Shown piece by piece: positions 55,100 through 63,939 of a stretch of DNA of 64,000 bases. This DNA is from Arsukibacterium indicum (lineage in GTDB: Bacteria; Pseudomonadota; Gammaproteobacteria; Enterobacterales; Alteromonadaceae). The DNA lies in NCBI RefSeq assembly GCF_019100565.1, contig NZ_JAHRID010000008.1, positions 149,949 to 213,948 of the forward strand, written 5' to 3'. The notes beneath the pieces were generated by a model. It ran no database searches. It was not told where the DNA came from and was given only the letters and a program-made list of their open reading frames with translations. Position 1 is the first letter of the stretch, and every line of letters begins with the position of its first letter. The translations under genes were made by a program, and so were the position numbers.

Positions 55100-55759
55100 A
55101 TGCCGCGACAACAATCAGCAGGTTCAAAGTTAAGATTAACCAACAGCGATGAGTACAAAGGCTATCCAATTTTGACGAACAGAGGACCTTTAGTTGAAGG
55201 ATACTTAGAGCAGGCATTAACCGTAATCCATAATGCGGTTGCTGAACATCCGCGTACATTGGCTATCCGTGTTGATTTACGTTTACCCATGTACTACCAG
55301 GTAGTAAATTCTGATTTGATGTCTAAGTTTACCGAATCCCTTAAGGCGCAAATTCGGGCAGACTTATTGCGTAAAGAAGCTCAGGGCAAACGTGTTTACC
55401 GTTGTTCGTTAAGGTACATTTGGGTGAGAGAGCGTAGCAGTTCCGCAAATCCCCACTTCCACGTTTTGTTGTTGCTAAACATGGATGCCTATTTCACATT
55501 AGGCGATTTCACAGTTGAACATGGCAGAAACATGGCTACGCGCATCAAAAAAGCATGGGCTAGTGCATTGGGAATAAAGGTGGAGCAAGTTGCTGGATTG
55601 GTCGAGTTTCCCAAGAACCCGGTTTATCGACTTAACTATTACGCTGATAACTTCGATCAAGTGAAAGTCGATCTGTTTAGACGGGTTAGCTACTTTGCCA
55701 AGTTAGAAACCAAAGAGTATGGCACGGGAAGCCGTAGCTTTGGTTGTAGCCAACGATAG
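55100..55759 (+). CDS. Inovirus Gp2-like protein (YagK/YfjJ domain)
   Basis: 219 residues matching the YagK/YfjJ C-terminal domain: LAIRVDLRLPMYYQ, then RSSSANPHFHVLLLLNMDAY with the HxH pattern reminiscent of HUH nucleases (PHFHVLLLL), and PVYRLNYYADNFDQVKV. Related to inovirus Gp2 proteins of prophage islands; replication-initiator function is inferred. Flanked by the island integrase, so it belongs to a satellite-type element. Followed by a 13-base motif that recurs after radC. Confidence 0.8.
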   Translation: MPRQQSAGSKLRLTNSDEYKGYPILTNRGPLVEGYLEQALTVIHNAVAEHPRTLAIRVDLRLPMYYQVVNSDLMSKFTESLKAQIRADLLRKEAQGKRVYRCSLRYIWVRERSSSANPHFHVLLLLNMDAYFTLGDFTVEHGRNMATRIKKAWASALGIKVEQVAGLVEFPKNPVYRLNYYADNFDQVKVDLFRRVSYFAKLETKEYGTGSRSFGCSQR

Positions 55760-55784
55760 TCAATTAAGGTGTTTTTTAAAGATA

Positions 55785-55802
55785 ATATAGGTCTGAGTTT
55801 TT
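55785..55802. repeat. Direct repeat ATATAGGTCTGAGTTTTT, left copy
   Basis: Recurs with one change at 57121-57138 in the same orientation. The pair encloses the integrase and radC genes (1.35 kb). Confidence 0.6.
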
Positions 55803-55844
55803 ACCGGTATCGCCAACCAACAAAAAAATAACCCCCAGCACAAA

Positions 55845-55866
55845 GGCTACCGCCGAAGCGGTAGCC
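55845..55866 (-). terminator. Terminator of the integrase gene
   Basis: Perfect 9-base stem GGCTACCGC/GCGGTAGCC with a four-base loop (TTCG on the minus strand), 11 bases past the integrase stop. Some 13 bases further on the minus strand there is a T-run (TTATTTTTTTG). Confidence 0.75.
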
Positions 55867-55876
55867 GATAGCTGTG

Positions 55877-56443
55877 TTAAATTTCCAGTTCAACGAAGTC
55901 TTTATCAATATCCTCCTGGGTAATACCGATGTAGCGCAGCGTTACACCTTCAGAACTGTGGCGCAGCATTTTCATTACCCGGCCGATGTCCTTGGTGCTT
56001 TTGTATAAGTGGTAGCCTCGGGTTTTACGCATTGAGTGCGTGCCCAGGCTGATACCAACATCTTCACCGATTAGCGCAAATGCACGACTAACATAGCGGC
56101 GTGACAAAGGCGCGGGTGGCACGTTGCCGGCGCGCTGGTTTCGATACGACTGAAACAGATAAGTGTGATCGGGATACTGCCGTCTTATCCGGTTGGTAAT
56201 TTCAATCGTCTTCTGGTTCAGTTTAATATTGGCTACCTTGCCGGTTTTTCCTTCCTTTAATAGCAGCCGCTCAGCCTGGATATCTGAAAAACGGATCGAC
56301 AGCAAATCTGAGATCCGCAGTGCCAGGTTTAACCCCACATTCCAGATATCCGCCATTTGTTGGCCGTAGTGCCTGTCCAGTAAGTGACTAATCAGTTTCA
56401 CCGTGTCCAGGCTTTTGACCGCTTGTACCTCAGCCATAGTCAA
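55877..56443 (-). CDS. Small tyrosine recombinase (integrase)
   Basis: 188 residues, essentially just the catalytic domain. Active-site residues: Arg in LNLALRISDLLSIR, Lys in the beta-hairpin (LLKEGKTGKVANI), His and Arg in GTHSMRKTRGYHL, His in LRHSSEGVT and Tyr in LRYIGITQED. It lacks the arm-binding and core-binding N-terminal domains of phage integrases. Such single-domain integrases occur in small islands and integron-like units. It could move the enclosing element. A strong terminator follows. Confidence 0.88.
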   Translation of the reverse strand: MTMAEVQAVKSLDTVKLISHLLDRHYGQQMADIWNVGLNLALRISDLLSIRFSDIQAERLLLKEGKTGKVANIKLNQKTIEITNRIRRQYPDHTYLFQSYRNQRAGNVPPAPLSRRYVSRAFALIGEDVGISLGTHSMRKTRGYHLYKSTKDIGRVMKMLRHSSEGVTLRYIGITQEDIDKDFVELEI

Positions 56444-56599
56444 CTTCCTCTTTTCGATTAAAACGCAGTTTTGAGAACTTCAGCACAGTGCAAAAAGTGA
56501 CAGTGCCGGTTTATAAGGCTTTCCAAGTTCCCAAAAGACTAATTTGGGAACTTGGCATTTATGCCGTTTTGCGGTTGGTGTAAAAGCTTGCCGTTGGCG

Positions 56600-57076
56600 C
56601 TAAATAAGCCCGCGTTCAGCAAATGACACTGGCGTTTCACCCACAACGATATGGTCCAGCACTTTTACATCAATTAGCGCCAGCGCATCGGTTAACCGTT
56701 TGGTAATGCGCTTATCTGCCTCAGATGGCTCGGCCACACCAGATGGATGGTTATGTGCAAAGATCACAGCGCCAGCGTTATGCTCCAGTACCAGTTTCAC
56801 TACTTCACGCGGGTAAACCGGTGCCGCATCAATGGTGCCGTGAAACAGCTCACAGAACTCAATAAGCCGGTGCTGGTTATCCAGCAGGATCACCGCGAAG
56901 ACTTCACGCTCATGATGCGCCATACGGTATTTCAAATATTCCTTGGTGACATCGGGGCTAGTAAAGGCGTCTTTGCGCGCGTACTTCTTAGCAATTAGCG
57001 TTGCGGCTTTATCCAGAATTTCCAGTGCAGCAACGGACCATTTAACAACATCGGCAGGGGTTGGTTTTGGTGTCAT
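56600..57076 (-). CDS. radC: RadC-type JAB domain protein
   Basis: 158 residues from ATG 57076, after AAGGAGATATACC. The JAMM metal site is [14 protein letters not shown] with the partner Glu in EREVFAVIL; family members are DNA-repair-like proteins whose activity is unproven. It is the C-terminal part only, without the helix-hairpin-helix domain, as is usual for island-encoded RadC. It lies upstream of the integrase on the same strand. Confidence 0.87.
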   Translation of the reverse strand: MTPKPTPADVVKWSVAALEILDKAATLIAKKYARKDAFTSPDVTKEYLKYRMAHHEREVFAVILLDNQHRLIEFCELFHGTIDAAPVYPREVVKLVLEHNAGAVIFAHNHPSGVAEPSEADKRITKRLTDALALIDVKVLDHIVVGETPVSFAERGLI

Positions 57077-57120
57077 GGTATATCTCCTTAAAGGCATTTA
57101 TTTGCTTATGCACATAGGTG

Positions 57121-57140
57121 ATATAGGTCTGAGATTTTTT
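57121..57140. repeat. Direct repeat ATATAGGTCTGAGATTTTTT, right copy
   Basis: Second copy of 55785-55802 (13 identical bases followed by A for T, then T-rich). It lies between the radC ribosome site and alpA. Confidence 0.6.
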
Positions 57141-57216
57141 CGATTTGGCTGCTGGCGCCTTTAAGTTAAAAAATACGCATCAGGCACATGGTCTGGACTA
57201 ATACGAGGACCTGACC

Positions 57217-57411
57217 ATGAAACTTATCAAATTAAAAACCGTAATGGATTGCACCGGCCTGGCACGCTCAACCGTGTATAAATTTATCGCTGAGGGGCGC
57301 TTTCCAAAGCCAGTGAAATTAGGTGCCAGAATGGTGGCTTGGGTAGAGAGTGAGATTCAGGAGTGGATCAAAGAGAAGATTGAACAGCGGCAGCACGTGC
57401 AAGCTAGTTAG
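57217..57411 (+). CDS. alpA: AlpA-family phage regulator
   Basis: 64 residues: MKLIKLKTVMDCTGLARSTV and FIAEGRFPKPVKLGARMVAW, an AlpA/excisionase-type winged helix. AlpA proteins switch on integrase or excisionase genes of prophages. GAGGACC precedes the ATG. Divergent from radC. Confidence 0.9.
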   Translation: MKLIKLKTVMDCTGLARSTVYKFIAEGRFPKPVKLGARMVAWVESEIQEWIKEKIEQRQHVQAS

Positions 57412-57460
57412 CTTTAAAGAGAATAAGGAGAAGAAAGAAACTGATGGGTAATAAAAACAA

Positions 57461-57483
57461 AACCGAGCCACAAGGACTCGGTT
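57461..57483. terminator. Hairpin downstream of alpA
   Basis: AACCGAG (57461-57467) and CTCGGTT (57477-57483) form a seven-base stem with a nine-base loop, 50 bases past the alpA stop. A T-run follows only on the minus strand, so its role as a terminator is uncertain. Confidence 0.4.
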
Positions 57484-57715
57484 AACCATTAGGATTAACA
57501 AAATGACATACTTTCGCACGACATATTGTTAAGGTAAAGATTATCTGAAGAGTAAGTTATTGTCAATACGAGTTAGTAAATTTTAAATTTTTGCGATTTT
57601 AGTTGGTATATCACTATGCCAGAGAAACTAGTTCTGATTTAATGATTGCAAAGATGTTTATACTCATAGTTCTGATTTGCGCCAAATCAAATCTACTAAC
57701 CGGACATGGAATGAG

Positions 57716-58186
57716 ATGCATAAAGTTCAACAAAGCTACAAGGCAAAAAATCTATCTTCATTAAAATCTTCAACCAACTCATACGAAAGTAGGAAAGTAA
57801 CACGAAGCGAGTATGAATACTTAAAATTAGGCCAGGTAATGAAACGGCTTTATGGTTTAGGCTTTAAAGTTAAATGGAATAAGCCTTTAAGTAAAAGCAT
57901 TTACCGTGAAATTCGAGAAAATGTGTCTAAAGACGAAATAAGCAGTCGAGATCTTTATAACGCAATTGGTTATCACGTAAGATCTATTAAGTATCTATTG
58001 AAAATGAGGCCAGGCCATGGTCGTTTTAACATCTATGGAAAAAAAGTTGACGAAGTCACATCTGAAGAGTCAAAAAATGCTTTAGGTCAGTTACTTAGCT
58101 ACCATTCAGAATTCATGCGTAAAAGAAAACAAAAAAGTAGCAAAATCGCAGGAACAAAAAAGGCAGCAAGAGCAGAAAAGCGATAA
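57716..58186 (+). CDS. ProQ/FinO-domain RNA chaperone
   Basis: 156 residues from ATG 57716. An upstream in-frame TTG at 57677 would add 13 residues, and neither has a strong ribosome site. The centre (KPLSKSIYREIRENVSKDEI; RDLYNAIGYHVRSIKYLLKM; GHGRFNIYGKKVDEVTSEES) matches the ProQ/FinO fold, including the helix RDLYNAIGYHV and the glycine-rich turn. The C-terminus is a basic tail (KKAARAEKR). These proteins bind structured small RNAs. In an island it could control plasmid or phage genes. Confidence 0.75.
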   Translation: MHKVQQSYKAKNLSSLKSSTNSYESRKVTRSEYEYLKLGQVMKRLYGLGFKVKWNKPLSKSIYREIRENVSKDEISSRDLYNAIGYHVRSIKYLLKMRPGHGRFNIYGKKVDEVTSEESKNALGQLLSYHSEFMRKRKQKSSKIAGTKKAARAEKR

Positions 58187-58190
58187 TGCG

Positions 58191-59123
58191 CTAAAACGCA
58201 TGCCGCTTAACTTCATCTAAATTCGCCACCATAATTTGCTGCGCCTCCGGGCGCGCTTCAATTTTTGCCAAATCCAGGTTTAACGCCTGCACGGCATAAG
58301 GCACCAGCGCAGAGCGCACTGAGAACACCCGCTTGCCATGTTGCATATTGTAATCTTCGGCAATAATGGCTTTTTGATAATCGGTTAAGCGGGAATCGGG
58401 TACCAGTATGATATCAATGGTAGTATTCCAGCGCTCATCCTGCTCTTTGGTCATTTCGGCATCGCCTTCAATACCATTGATGCCGCGAAAGCGGCTTAAC
58501 ACAAAATCCCGAAACTCGCGGTTCTTCTCGCAGTAGGCGCGCACATGCCAACGCAGTGGCGTGCATACCAGCGTATGCGGGGCAATAATGCGGCTTTCTT
58601 CATCCGGGCTGGTGAGTGATACATAACCCATATCAATCTTTTTACCGTCGCGTGCGGCTTGTACCAGTGCCCGCAGAATATCCGGGTTTACCTGGCGTAG
58701 TGGTGGCGTGAGCATTTCGGTATGGGCAAAGCCTAAATCGAGCTGGCTAAAGGTGTGGGCAAAATCTTTGGTGCTGGCCAGCGCATGCAGGTATTCATCG
58801 GCCAGGCCACTGGTCACTTTGGGGGTAAAACAGGCAGCAGGTTTATAGCCTTTTAGTTTGCCGTCATACACCAAATTACCCGGCGCAATATCGCGCAAAT
58901 AGGCGTTAATATCTTTTGATGCCTGCTGGCGCGCGATACCAAAGCTATTGCATAAATGCTTGGTAGTTAAACGGCCTTCCCATAGCGCGACTATTTCAAT
59001 TAGCCGGTAACGCATTAACAGCTCCCAGCGCAGCGGCCAGCCGCTGGCAACTAAACAGCCGTTGACCTCAGGGTTACTATTGTTATCTGTCGAAAGCGGT
59101 TGATTAGGTTGAGGGTTTTGCAT
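58191..59123 (-). CDS. WYL-domain regulator (BrxR/CapW-like)
   Basis: 310 residues. An N-terminal winged helix (RYRLIEIVALWEGRLTTKHL; IARQQASKDINAYL) is followed by a WYL domain (KIDMGYVSLTSPDEESRIIA; VCTPLRWHVRAYCEKNREFR) and a C-terminal WCX domain. The layout resembles BrxR and CapW, regulators that sit at the front of BREX, CBASS and other phage-defence islands. It is oriented away from the NdpA pair and the small genes. Confidence 0.85.
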   Translation of the reverse strand: MQNPQPNQPLSTDNNSNPEVNGCLVASGWPLRWELLMRYRLIEIVALWEGRLTTKHLCNSFGIARQQASKDINAYLRDIAPGNLVYDGKLKGYKPAACFTPKVTSGLADEYLHALASTKDFAHTFSQLDLGFAHTEMLTPPLRQVNPDILRALVQAARDGKKIDMGYVSLTSPDEESRIIAPHTLVCTPLRWHVRAYCEKNREFRDFVLSRFRGINGIEGDAEMTKEQDERWNTTIDIILVPDSRLTDYQKAIIAEDYNMQHGKRVFSVRSALVPYAVQALNLDLAKIEARPEAQQIMVANLDEVKRHAF

Positions 59124-59177
59124 CTAAACTCCTGTAAAATGTGTCTGATTAGCATACATATCTGCAATCAATATGTT

Positions 59178-59483
59178 TCAGGCGTTATCCGTTTCTGCAT
59201 TAAAGGTAGCAACCGGCCAGGGTAAATTAAACTGCTTTAAAATGGCTTGCTCTGCCGCTAACCATTGGCTGAAGTTATCAATCTTTAAGTCATACGGAAT
59301 AGCCAGCACATAATATTCATAAGCCAGATAAACCAAATCGGCATAGCGCCAAATACGCCCAGCATACACCACTTTATCGTGCTTAGCGTTGACTAAGTGT
59401 TCAATAGCATTGATAGTTTTACACAGCTCTTGCAAGCGGGTTAGCCGGGGCAAGTCCTCAGCGCGAATGGGCTGGTTGTTCAT
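59178..59483 (-). CDS. Unknown 101-residue protein
   Basis: 101 residues, MNNQPIRAEDLPRLTRLQEL. Rich in Tyr and Leu, with a helical middle (DLVYLAYEYYVLAIPYDLKI). No family recognised. It lies 54 bases upstream of the WYL gene on the same strand, and its reading frame is intact, so it may be co-expressed with it. Confidence 0.5.
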   Translation of the reverse strand: MNNQPIRAEDLPRLTRLQELCKTINAIEHLVNAKHDKVVYAGRIWRYADLVYLAYEYYVLAIPYDLKIDNFSQWLAAEQAILKQFNLPWPVATFNAETDNA

Positions 59484-59749
59484 AGTTAGCTCGCGTTATG
59501 TTGGGTGTTGCCCCAACTCTAAGCCAGTACGCGAACGTCTTAAAGGGCTTGGCGCAAACACTCAAAAACATCTGCCTGAAAAACATACACTGAACGCCTG
59601 CACAGTATGGCGTGAAAAAAGAAACAGCCTAAGATGGTGGCTTATGGATGACATGTCACTAACCATGACAGCAAAGGACAAGATAGCAGGATGCTATCAA
59701 CAGGGTAGGAATTTACTGGCAGGGATGCCCATACTTGGAGGAAGTTGGA

Positions 59750-60076
59750 ATGACGGTACTGCAACAAGATCTATTCTTAATAACCTTAGAAGCGCAATTT
59801 CGCGATCTATTCCAGGCCAGTAAAGCGGGCAAAGATAACAGCGAGCAACGCTTGCGGGCACAAGGCTTTATTCATGCTGGTGAGCTATTGCAACTATGCA
59901 GCCGCCAACAAGTGCAGCAACTAATGGAAAAGGTGCACTTAGAGGTATTTGGTATCAGCATTGCCGAGCGCAAGCCCTCAGCGCAGGCGCGCCGCCAGCA
60001 GGCTTTGCAGCTGGGCGATTATGCTTATTTTGAAGAGCCGGCGTTTAATCGGTTGTATCAAACCTCTGATGAATAA
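59750..60076 (+). CDS. Unknown 108-residue protein
   Basis: 108 residues from ATG 59750, with GGAGG 11 bases upstream. Starts MTVLQQDLFLITLEAQFRDL and has a helical core (RAQGFIHAGELLQLCSRQQV), then an arginine-rich end (SAQARRQQALQLGDYAY). Not recognised. It overlaps the next gene by eight bases. Confidence 0.6.
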   Translation: MTVLQQDLFLITLEAQFRDLFQASKAGKDNSEQRLRAQGFIHAGELLQLCSRQQVQQLMEKVHLEVFGISIAERKPSAQARRQQALQLGDYAYFEEPAFNRLYQTSDE

Positions 60077-60320
60077 TAAAACTGCAAATCAGTCTATTGA
60101 CGACCTGGCTGGATTAACGCTGTTTAAACGCTTTGAAGGCGGAGCAGTGTACACCCAAGAGAGCAATGGAAAATACTGCGTGGTTATTGATGAAAGCAGC
60201 ATTGCTAGTCTGCTTCCACCGGAAGAACTGGATGACATGGATCTTATCAAGGTGCTTGAGTTTAATACCGAGCAGGAGCGGTTAGTTTATTTAACTGCGA
60301 AATTTGGTAAGAATAGGTAA
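60069..60320 (+). CDS. Unknown 83-residue acidic protein
   Basis: 83 residues from ATG 60069 (MNNKTANQSIDDLAGLTLFK). Acidic, with SLLPPEELDDMDLIKVLEFN in the second half. It overlaps the previous gene by eight bases, indicating coupled translation. Not recognised. 149 bases separate it from the NdpA gene. Confidence 0.55.
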   Translation: MNNKTANQSIDDLAGLTLFKRFEGGAVYTQESNGKYCVVIDESSIASLLPPEELDDMDLIKVLEFNTEQERLVYLTAKFGKNR

Positions 60321-60469
60321 TTTTTTTATGCTGACATAATAATTTTGCAAATGCATTGCGGTTAGCCATTCAGAATGTTGCTTCAATATGCAGGTAATAA
60401 TTTGAAATTAATTGTTATTTATTCTTATCCATGTAAAGTAAGGCTTGTTAACTATATCAGGGACGAGTT

Positions 60470-61585
60470 ATGGGCATAACAATTCAAAAAGTCATTATTC
60501 ATGAGCTAGTTAAAGAACAGCATAAGCCGTTCGAGAAGGCTGTCATCAAATCAAATGTATTACCCGCAGATAATGCTGTGGTACTCCAGTTACTTGAAGG
60601 TGTAACAGGGTTATATGGGCGGCGTAACAACAGCGCGCATTACGGTACTTTTTTAGATGGCGCTAAAGCGGGCTACTTTCCTCCTGCATTTAAAAGCTAT
60701 TTTGAACAGCCTAAACCTTCGGATGAGTCTTTTATAACACTGTCACATACTGCAATGGATGAGCTTGAGCGAGCCGCACTTGGTGCACCGGCTGCATCCG
60801 GTGGTTATATTCTTGCAGCTGATTATGAAAGCGATCAAGGACGCTTCTTTCTGATTGCGATGCTGAAAAAAAAGGCAGGCATCAAACTTTCAGAGCAACT
60901 AGTGCCAGAAACGGTGCAAGAGTTGGATCTGAACAGTTTGCATCAAGCTGCCCGGATTAACTTTGAACGGTTTAGCCAATACGTAACAGCAAAACAGGAA
61001 GAAAAGTCAGAGATTAATTACCTTAGCTTTGTAAGCCCTTCGACAAATAAATCAACGGCAGGTTACTTCATTAAAGCGCTTGGCTGTTCGAAAGGAACAG
61101 CGTCCGCAAAAGCAACAGATTTGGTCATTACTGAATCCTCTGCTTTTTTTAAAGCCAAACCGGAATTAGCTAAACAGCGCATTAAATTTAAACAAGATCT
61201 AACCTCTTACCTCGCTGAGTGTGCACAAACTGGCCAGTCAGCAACTTTAAGTAAGGTTGAAACGCTCGCCCGTAAATATTTTCCAGAAGATGATCACCAA
61301 AAAGCTGATGAGTGGGCTGAAGAGTTATACGCACGATTAAATGGTGAAAAAAATGCCGTTCCAAATGAGTTTCCAGTTAGCTCGACAGTGCTTAAGAAGC
61401 ATACGTTTATTAAGTATAAAGCAGACAAATGGGATATTAATTTTGAAGTAAATGCGCTTGGTATAACGCCAGATGCGGAAATTCAGTATGATAAGCAAGG
61501 GGCAAAGCTAACTATACGACACCTGCCTGCCGAGATGAGAGAGAAGATAGAAGAAGCATTACGTGATCTAAAGGTAGAGAGCTAG
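60470..61585 (+). CDS. ndpA: NdpA-family nucleoid-associated protein
   Basis: 371 residues, the 37-kDa nucleoid-associated protein family (YejK/NdpA). Landmarks are the start MGITIQKVIIHELVKEQHK, then SFVSPSTNKSTAGYFIKALG and EEKSEINYLSF. Family proteins associate with the nucleoid and are often found in defence islands and prophages. It precedes the membrane-protein gene by four bases and the two probably form an operon that ends at hsdM. Confidence 0.88.
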   Translation: MGITIQKVIIHELVKEQHKPFEKAVIKSNVLPADNAVVLQLLEGVTGLYGRRNNSAHYGTFLDGAKAGYFPPAFKSYFEQPKPSDESFITLSHTAMDELERAALGAPAASGGYILAADYESDQGRFFLIAMLKKKAGIKLSEQLVPETVQELDLNSLHQAARINFERFSQYVTAKQEEKSEINYLSFVSPSTNKSTAGYFIKALGCSKGTASAKATDLVITESSAFFKAKPELAKQRIKFKQDLTSYLAECAQTGQSATLSKVETLARKYFPEDDHQKADEWAEELYARLNGEKNAVPNEFPVSSTVLKKHTFIKYKADKWDINFEVNALGITPDAEIQYDKQGAKLTIRHLPAEMREKIEEALRDLKVES

Positions 61586-61589
61586 GTTT

Positions 61590-62864
61590 ATGCTTGCAAA
61601 TCTTGTCATGTTTTATCGATCTCTTGGAAATCCATCAATCAAGGATGATCTTTGGCTTGATACCTCAGTTGTACTTAATGATGAACTTTATCAGCAACTA
61701 AAACAGGTCGAACAGCATCGCCTAGTTAGCTTTGATGAACTCGTACTAGATGGGGAAGAGAAAACGTTAGATGAGATAAGTGCTACTGATTATGGCAAAG
61801 AACTTCATGTTACTTGCCGAATTAGCACTGGTGACTGCAAATTTTACAGCGATATAAAAGATCTACTTAAACGTAATAGCAGTCTTAGTAAAGGTGATGT
61901 GAATGTGGCGTTTTACGTAGCAGAGGATGATTATTACTCAGCAGAGCAAAAACAACATTTATCAAAATACCAGCAGCTAAACGCTATTGTTCTTTTAATT
62001 CATGAACTCAAAGATCTAGCCCATTATCACGACTCAAAAGTTGGACAAGATGCTTTAAATTTAGTTTTTGTTAGGGAAGCAGAAGGAACAAGCTCAAAAT
62101 CCTTGCAGCTGACGCCAAGATTAAGTTCAAATCTGGTCGAAGTACCACCAATCGATATTTCTGTCATAGTCGAAATAGGTCAACAGTCTGCCATAAACCC
62201 ACATATTGGCAGAGAAAAGTCTGTTTTTCGCTCGACGGTAATTGAATTCTTAACTAACTCAGCCGGTAATGTTCAGGATAAGTTCGCTTATTTGGTGTTG
62301 CATTGGGCTGAATTTATTAAGCTATTCAAGAAGAATTTTGATACATACATCAGCGGTTTTGCTTTCCACAAAGCACGAAAAGAAGTGGCCGATGCTGAGG
62401 TAGCCGCTGCAGACCAACTTGCTAAAGTACTTAATGATATTTCTGGTAAAATCCTTGGTATACCGATATCACTCGGTTCACTTCTCCTGATAGTTAAGGC
62501 TGAGAATGTATTTGAGCAATTAGTTTTGGTTTTAGCCACTTTACTAGCATCTTGGTTACTTGCAGAGCTCATGCACAACCAACAGTTGCAGCTTGCACGC
62601 ATCAAAGATGCTCGTTCGATTTTATTCGATGAGATAAATATCAGAGCAGTAGATTACCCGGAACCTTTACGCAAAAAGATCGAAAGCACCACCGAGTGTC
62701 TGGATAAGAACGAAAAAAAGGTAACAAGACTGCTTCTCTGTCTAAGGCTTTTTAGTTGGTTACCAGCAGTTGCAGCAGCTTTACTACTGATACATCTCAA
62801 TGCATCAAGCCTTATGCTCAGCATTGAGGTGCTAGATAACTATTTTAGTAGCTTGCTCAGGTAG
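61590..62864 (+). CDS. Unknown 424-residue membrane protein partner of NdpA
   Basis: 424 residues, no family recognised. A long soluble N-terminal part (to about 285) contains an internal coiled-like stretch (AFHKARKEVADAEVAAADQL). Hydrophobic segments follow at roughly 288-303 (ILGIPISLGSLLLIV), 310-327 (LVLVLATLLASWLLAEL) and 381-404 (RLFSWLPAVAAALLLIHL). Its start is four bases after the ndpA stop, so it is almost certainly translated with ndpA. A membrane effector next to a DNA-binding partner is the pattern of many phage-defence pairs, but this function is inferred. Confidence 0.6.
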   Translation: MLANLVMFYRSLGNPSIKDDLWLDTSVVLNDELYQQLKQVEQHRLVSFDELVLDGEEKTLDEISATDYGKELHVTCRISTGDCKFYSDIKDLLKRNSSLSKGDVNVAFYVAEDDYYSAEQKQHLSKYQQLNAIVLLIHELKDLAHYHDSKVGQDALNLVFVREAEGTSSKSLQLTPRLSSNLVEVPPIDISVIVEIGQQSAINPHIGREKSVFRSTVIEFLTNSAGNVQDKFAYLVLHWAEFIKLFKKNFDTYISGFAFHKARKEVADAEVAAADQLAKVLNDISGKILGIPISLGSLLLIVKAENVFEQLVLVLATLLASWLLAELMHNQQLQLARIKDARSILFDEINIRAVDYPEPLRKKIESTTECLDKNEKKVTRLLLCLRLFSWLPAVAAALLLIHLNASSLMLSIEVLDNYFSSLLR

Positions 62865-62925
62865 CGAATGCTGAGCAACTTTTGCGTATAGCGCATATTT
62901 TTTAGATGTAAAAAAAGAAGACAAA

Positions 62926-63939
62926 ATGGCAATTGAAAAAATTACTCTTTCCCAACTTGAACAATATCTGTCCAAAGCAGCCTGGATCCTAAAGGGCCCA
63001 GTCGATGCTTCAGATTTCAAAGTTTACATTTTCCCGTTGCTGTTTTTTAAGCGCATTTCTGATGTATACGACGAAGAATACCGCAACGCATTAGCCGAAT
63101 CTGACGGTGATGAGGTTTATGCCGCATTGCCAGAAATGCACAGGTTTGAAGTGCCTAAAAATTGTCATTGGTCTGATGTACGCGAAAAAACCGTCAACGT
63201 TGGTGAAGCGATTGAAAACGCGCTTCGTGGCATTGAGCAAGCGAACCAATCGTACCTGTACGGGATATTTGGTGATGCGCAGTGGAGTAATAAAAATAAG
63301 CTGTCGGATAAACTGCTGATAGATTTAATCGAGCATTTTTCGCAATACACGCTGGGCAATGTCAACGTAGACCCCGATATGCTGGGTCAAGCCTACGAAT
63401 ATCTAATTAAGCACTTCGCCGACTTATCGAATAAAAAAGCGGGGGAATTTTATACCCCGCGCTCAGTGGTGCATCTACTTGGCTTAATCTTAGATCCCCA
63501 TGAAGGCGAAACCATTTATGACCCAGCTTGCGGTACTGGCGGTATGTTGCTCGAATGTGTTGACCATCTCAAACACAACAACGAAGACTATCGCACCTTA
63601 AAGCTATTTGGTCAGGAGAAAAACCTAACTTCTAGCTCAATTGCCCGCATGAACATGTTTTTACATGGCATTGAAGATTTTGAGATTGCCCGCGGCGATA
63701 CCTTACGTAACCCTGCATTTTTTGCCGCCGATGGCTTAAAAACCTTTGATTGCGTGATTGCCAACCCGCCATTTTCATTAAGTGATTGGGGCTCTGAAAA
63801 TTGGGCCAGTGATCCTTATGGGCGCAATATTGCTGGCGTGCCGCCGCAAGGCAACGGTGATATGGCCTGGATACAGCATATGGTGAAGTCCATGAATAGC
63901 AACGGCCGGATGACCGTGGTATTTGTAGTGGTCAAGTAA
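62926..63939 (+). pseudogene. hsdM: Type I restriction methyltransferase HsdM, interrupted by an insertion sequence
   Basis: Intact from ATG 62926 to about 63923. The N-terminal domain (IEKITLSQLEQYLSKAAWIL) is followed by SAM motif I (DPACGTGGMLLE) and the catalytic motif IV NPPF (ANPPFSLSDWG). After GRMTVV the family continues with a PHGVLF-type motif, but here the reading frame runs into the end of an insertion sequence and stops at 63939 (VVVK*). The remainder of the family, about a third of a typical HsdM, is missing. The rest of the gene may lie beyond the insertion outside the window. Confidence 0.88.

Noticed and set aside
59389..59823. Open frame of 144 codons on the plus strand before the 108-residue gene
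   Set aside because: Begins antisense inside the 101-residue gene and overlaps the better-supported gene at 59750 in another frame.
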